Shown here: positions 60,540-64,000 of the stretch, in pieces
Layout of the letters: every line of letters starts with the position of its first letter
Numbering within the stretch: the stretch's first letter is position 1
The notes under the pieces: model-generated
Database searches by the model: none
What the model was told of the DNA's origin: nothing
What the model saw: only the letters and a program-made list of their open reading frames with translations
Made by a program: the position numbers and the translations under genes
Source of the DNA: Sinohyriopsis cumingii
Lineage: Eukaryota > Mollusca > Bivalvia > Unionida > Unionidae
Length of the DNA: 64,000 bases
Direction: 5' to 3'
NCBI GenBank assembly: GCA_028554795.2
Contig: CM068838.1
Span: forward strand, 88,354,944-88,418,943

Positions 60540-61270
60540 CCCAAATATGTGAGTACGCACACATTAACCTCAACAAGTCTCTTTTAAGTTGTAGCTGATG
60601 CAAAAATCCAGAGTTGAAATTTGGGTTGGTGTTAATGACCACGGCTTCTACATCTGCAACATTAATCTAAGCCACACTGGCATGTTCTTGAGGGTGCCTA
60701 AATGTATCTGCATGATTTGATGTACCTTTTGATAAACATCATAGTTGGACCAGCAAATCTCGCATAATCATCACTGTATCTAGTGAGTCAGGAAATCATT
60801 GTGGCAATGTCAATACAGTCAAGAATTGCTTTGACTTCCTTTCCATTGATGAAATATCTTGCACTGTTGAACAATGCCATGATACTATTGTTGACAAATC
60901 CAACAAGGGCATCAGCACCATAATTGGCATGGTAGTGCAGTACAAGTTTTCCCTCAATTTTCAAGAAGATCTCACATGGAAGAAAAAATCTAGACATGTC
61001 TTGCACTTGTAATTTTATTTTTTGTTGATCAGAGACTTCAGCCAGGTATGAATAATACCAAAAATCTCTTTTGCTTTGATTCACCAACACAGCAACACCC
61101 ATGTCAAATGCAAAATCTGATGTATCTTTGAATTGATAATTTTTGTCTAATACCTTTGTAAAAAAGCACCACTTCCCATTATCATATTTACAATCAGTGA
61201 ATCAGATATACATTGCGGCTTTGGAATCTAACAGTCATTGTTGAGCAGTTTCATTAATAATTTTGCCAAC
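60540..61270 (-). pseudogene. Unrecognised coding relic, probably transposon-derived
   Basis: The longest open part (60788-61102, 104 codons) includes 'FLPCEIFLKIEGKLVLHYHA', 'YGADALVGFVNNSIMALFN' and 'VKAILDCIDIATMIS'. The same frame extends upstream ('KWCFFTKVLDKNYQFKD') and downstream through several stops ('YARFAGPTMMFIKRYIKSC', 'TCQCGLD.CCRC'). It therefore looks like a decayed longer protein with a Cys-rich tail. I do not know the family. About 70 bases just upstream (61306-61377) match 57708-57782 upstream of the MULE relic. Confidence 0.5.
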
Positions 61271-61379
61271 TGTGGCTGGCATGTTTCTGTTCATGGTAGC
61301 ATGGGTGAAAGTTGGAAAAAACTACAATACTGAAAAGTAGACTGGGAGTTAACTGGGATGCCTAGGCCCCTTGTGGTTT

Positions 61380-62110
61380 ATGATATAACAATGCACTGTT
61401 AAGATGGTTCGTCAATATGAACAAAGGATTTGTTTATGAAACAATAGATAGATTCCAGTGCATTTTATACCCAAGTATGCAGCTTCCTTTTATGGTGCAT
61501 TTGAATTTCCCCACTCCAAACCCAAGACTGTAGATACAAGTTTAAACAGCCAACAATGTTGTTGCAAAAAAAATCACCAGATGGTATAATTTTTGCCAGC
61601 AATGAAAACAAATCAATTTCCCAGCATGATCTCTGAATAAACTTCTTACACTTTATTTTTCATACTTTAAAGAAGAAAAAAAAATCTTTTCATGTATGAG
61701 AAAAATACATGTATATGAAAATACAGCCACAACATGATCATCCTATATTAGAATTAATACAAGATCTCTTCCCCAAATTGATAGTAAACTTTTTACATGT
61801 CATTTTTTGTACTTTTAAGAAGAAAAATATTTTATTTTTTTGTGAATGAGAAAAATACATGCATATGAAATTTTGAGAGCCATGAATCAATCGTGTTATA
61901 TCCAAATTCAAGTAATAATGGAGCATGCTCTAGTGGGGTCAGACTGCAGTGTTCTAGCTAGGATTTCAAACGAAGGTGTGCTGAACAGGGTTCCTTGAGT
62001 GCAGTTGGACAACGTTTTAAATCAGAGCACTTCATGTGTGATTGGATGTCATATAGTAACCAATGAAAAAGAGAAAAAAATAAGTAATTTCAACTCAACA
62101 TCATTTATTT
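61380..62110. other. No gene; imperfect duplication near 61670-61875
   Basis: AT-rich. 'gagaaaaatacatg.atatgaaa' occurs twice about 150 bases apart. No exon. Confidence 0.45.
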
Positions 62111-62115
62111 CACAA

Positions 62116-62986
62116 ATGTTACGTGTTGAGGCTCGAATAAACAGTAACACAAGAAACTCTTTCAACAAGCTTTAAAAAGAGTGAAAACAACAAACTTTGA
62201 AAAATATAATAATTTTATTTCCCTGGAAAAATTCTGTAAAAATGAAAAAATATGAACTTACAGTTTTAAGAATCAAATCCAAAAATAATCCAAGAATAAT
62301 CCATGAATAAAATTTAAATAGTCCTAATAATAAAATGTTCTAATGATTTCAAGTTCGAGTCCCGACAAAGAATCCAAGATGGAAGACAAAGACATAATTT
62401 ATGCTGTAATCTGTAGTGCTGAAGTCTACAGTTCCTTGTAGAAACAACAAATATCACTCCGGTTTTGGAAATCTGAATAAATTTTCATAAGAGCTGTCTT
62501 TGTGTGTGTGTGTGATTTGGATTTTTAATGTAGCTTTAAAAAATTTTCAGTCATATCACTATGATGTCTGCAGTGTGACAGTTTATAGTGATGTCTAGCA
62601 CTAGGGCATCACATGATCATGTTCCAGAACCTCACTGAAATTATGTACTTGTTAAAGATCACATACACCCAGTGTAGCCCTGAAGAAAACCAATCATTTA
62701 CTCTAAGAAATAAAAATAAAAAAATAAAAAAAATTGTTTGCATCTTAAACACTTATTTACATGGTTGTAACTAATTTTGAATCAAGGCCAGGATCTCGGT
62801 CAACAACTGGTGTTTACTAAAACAGTCAAGGTCAAACTATTTTCTGGAAAAAGTATCATCTCCAATGAATAAATTTACACTATAATAGCATGTAATGAAT
62901 TTTTTTTTTAAAAACTGACCAACAAACAATTAAATTGAAATAAATATATATTAAATCAGATATAATTAAATCAAATATACATAACA
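62116..62986 (-). mobile_element. Solo LTR of the gypsy-type family
   Basis: 871 bp, plus-strand ends TGTTACGTGTTGAGG and TATACATAACA (TG...CA), flanked by CAAA on both sides (62112-62115, 62987-62990). Reverse complement matches 13019-13901, including 'ggattatttttggatttgat'. A SINE family B fragment lies inside at 62497-62622. Confidence 0.8.
62497..62622 (-). mobile_element. SINE family B, 3' fragment inside LTR
   Basis: (TG)n then 'gatttggatttttaatgtag', 'cagtcatatcac', 'gtgatgtctagcacta', matching the 3' end of 28490-28838. 5'-truncated. Confidence 0.8.
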
Positions 62987-63194
62987 CAAACTATTCACTA
63001 TTTCAGCCAATATGTAACTAAAAGCTAGGATTCTTCTTCATTATAAGTTACAGATTCTGGGTCTGTTGCCATCTCATCTGTCCTGGTTTCCTTGGTAGTT
63101 TTTTTTTTGAGAAAATCTAAAACAAATACGAATGGTCATGTTACTCTTCATGCTCCAATAATATTTATATCGTTCAAAATTTCAAATTTGTGAT

Positions 63195-63253
63195 AAAAAT
63201 AATAATAAAACAACAACAAAAACAACAACAACAATAATATAAATAATAATAAT

Positions 63254-63303
<50 letters not shown>
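63195..63303. repeat. (AAT)n / (AAC)n microsatellite
   Basis: Trinucleotide AAT tract with an AAC-rich left part; the minus-strand poly-Ile frame across it is an artefact. Confidence 0.95.
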
Positions 63304-63305
<2 letters not shown>

Positions 63306-63827
63306 GACCTTATGGTCCACACCATATATGATAATTGGAAAATTAATATCATAAAAATTAAAACCATGAAACTTAAAGAATAATTTCTTTCCTTCACTGC
63401 TGTACAATGCAAATAATATATTTTAAAAAAAAAGAAGTTACATTTTGTTAAAACATCATTCTTGTAATTGTCAGTTATGTTAAAGTTATTATAAAGGCAA
63501 ATCAACATTCGTATTGCATTTCATCAATGTACTGACGTTGAGAAAGAAATACGTCTACCTTCTGAATAAATTAGAGTCAATTTCACAATGAATCAACGAT
63601 GAATATAAATGAAAAAAGAATAAATTAAATTAAATTGAGGGCTAATGCTCACTGATAATTATGTCTGTAGTTTTCTGTTTTCATATTAAAGCAACATATA
63701 CCCAACATAAATTGTTTTAGTTTACCAAGACAATGGCTCTTGATGATGGAGCAAGGATAGTGGTATCAAATTGGAATAAAATAAACATTTCAACCTCATG
63801 AATAAATTGAAAATAAAATGCACTTAC

Positions 63828-63905
63828 CGAAAATATTGTCACTTTCCTCTTTTGCTTAGATCTCATCTTTTTGAATGAATTACGAACTCTCCCTGCAGTA
63901 GGCAT
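63828..63905 (-). CDS. Candidate first coding exon
   Basis: An ATG opens 26 codons (MPTAGRVRNSFKKMRSKQKR, then KVTIFS) ending at a good donor TTTTCG|GTAAGT, phase 0. The peptide is Lys/Arg-rich. All confirmed exons of the TIR gene are also phase 0 on this strand, so this could be a distant first exon of that gene or of another. A Lys-rich, acidic-tailed open segment at 63058-63120 is preceded by TTTAG but does not join in phase. Confidence 0.35.
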
Positions 63906-64000
63906 TTTCTAATACAGTACTACACAGCACAATGACAGAATAATTAAGCGTGATTGCACGCACATCAATGAGCCTTAACAATAAAGACTGAAGCTAACCA

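Noticed and set aside
63058..63120. Second exon for the 63828-63905 candidate (…DPESVTYNEEES stop)
   Set aside because: The acceptor is weak and the frame that looks like protein does not match the phase of the candidate first exon.
63182..63508. 108-codon minus frame rich in Ile
   Set aside because: It is an AAT microsatellite read on the other strand.

Overview
This window looks like AT-rich intergenic and intronic DNA from an animal, most likely a mollusc and probably a bivalve. It is not bacterial: there are no operons and no dense coding. Coding signal appears as short exons bounded by GT-AG splice sites or as broken transposon genes. Two tRNA-headed SINE families, RTE-like and CR1/L2-like LINEs, DIRS, Ty3/gypsy, pogo/Tigger, hAT and MULE relics, and a degenerate repeat of about 170-180 bases with a palindromic 'gctcac...gtgagc'-like end together suggest a lophotrochozoan. 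The taxon is an inference; no search was run.

Host genes. The best-supported gene is on the minus strand and encodes a TIR-domain protein. Four phase-0 exons are visible, at 47364-47293, 36775-36665, 11853-11683 and 10907-10734. Joined in order, the first two and the start of the third read as the C-terminal two thirds of a TIR domain. A possible last exon (10163-9942) is followed by an AATAAA. The introns are about 10.5 kb and 24.8 kb and hold most of the repeats in the window. Other minus-strand exon candidates (805-897, 1056-1109, 6471-6584, 52666-52743, 59015-59122, 63828-63905) are weaker. A diverged direct duplication (about 1.0-3.5 kb against 47.4-49.2 kb) carries a decayed copy of a TIR exon, so tandem copies of this gene probably existed.

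Layout, left to right. 0-3.5 kb: exon candidates, a hAT MITE with perfect TSD, and a SINE. 4.8-6.2 kb: a Tigger-like element with intact TIRs and no transposase. 7.2-9.4 kb: DIRS RT/RNase H relic. 9.9-11.9 kb: TIR gene 3' exons. 13.0-13.9 kb: solo LTR. 14.1-17.1 kb: RTE-like LINE relic with an inverted filler segment. 18.3-19.0 kb: near-perfect 377-bp tandem duplication. 20.5-20.8 kb: two MITEs. 21.2-24.7 kb: LINE 3' end, SINE, gypsy gag-pro, DIRS tyrosine recombinase. 25.8-27.5 kb: 39/40-bp minisatellite. 28.3-33.2 kb: CR1/L2-like LINE split by a SINE. 35.1-36.0 kb: LTR holding a SINE. 36.9-38.2 kb and 44.2-46.3 kb: two related 60-bp satellites inside one TIR-gene intron. 41.7-42.8 kb: hAT transposase relic cut by an LTR. 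49.2-52.5 kb: a LINE with a C-terminal zinc motif, holding a SINE. 53.3-54.9 kb: deleted pogo-like transposon. 55.6-62.99 kb: LTR, MULE relic, an unrecognised coding relic, and another solo LTR holding a SINE fragment. 63.8 kb: a possible first exon.

Almost all long open frames outside the exons are transposon debris or by-products of tandem repeats whose length is a multiple of three. No rRNA, functional tRNA or CRISPR array was seen.
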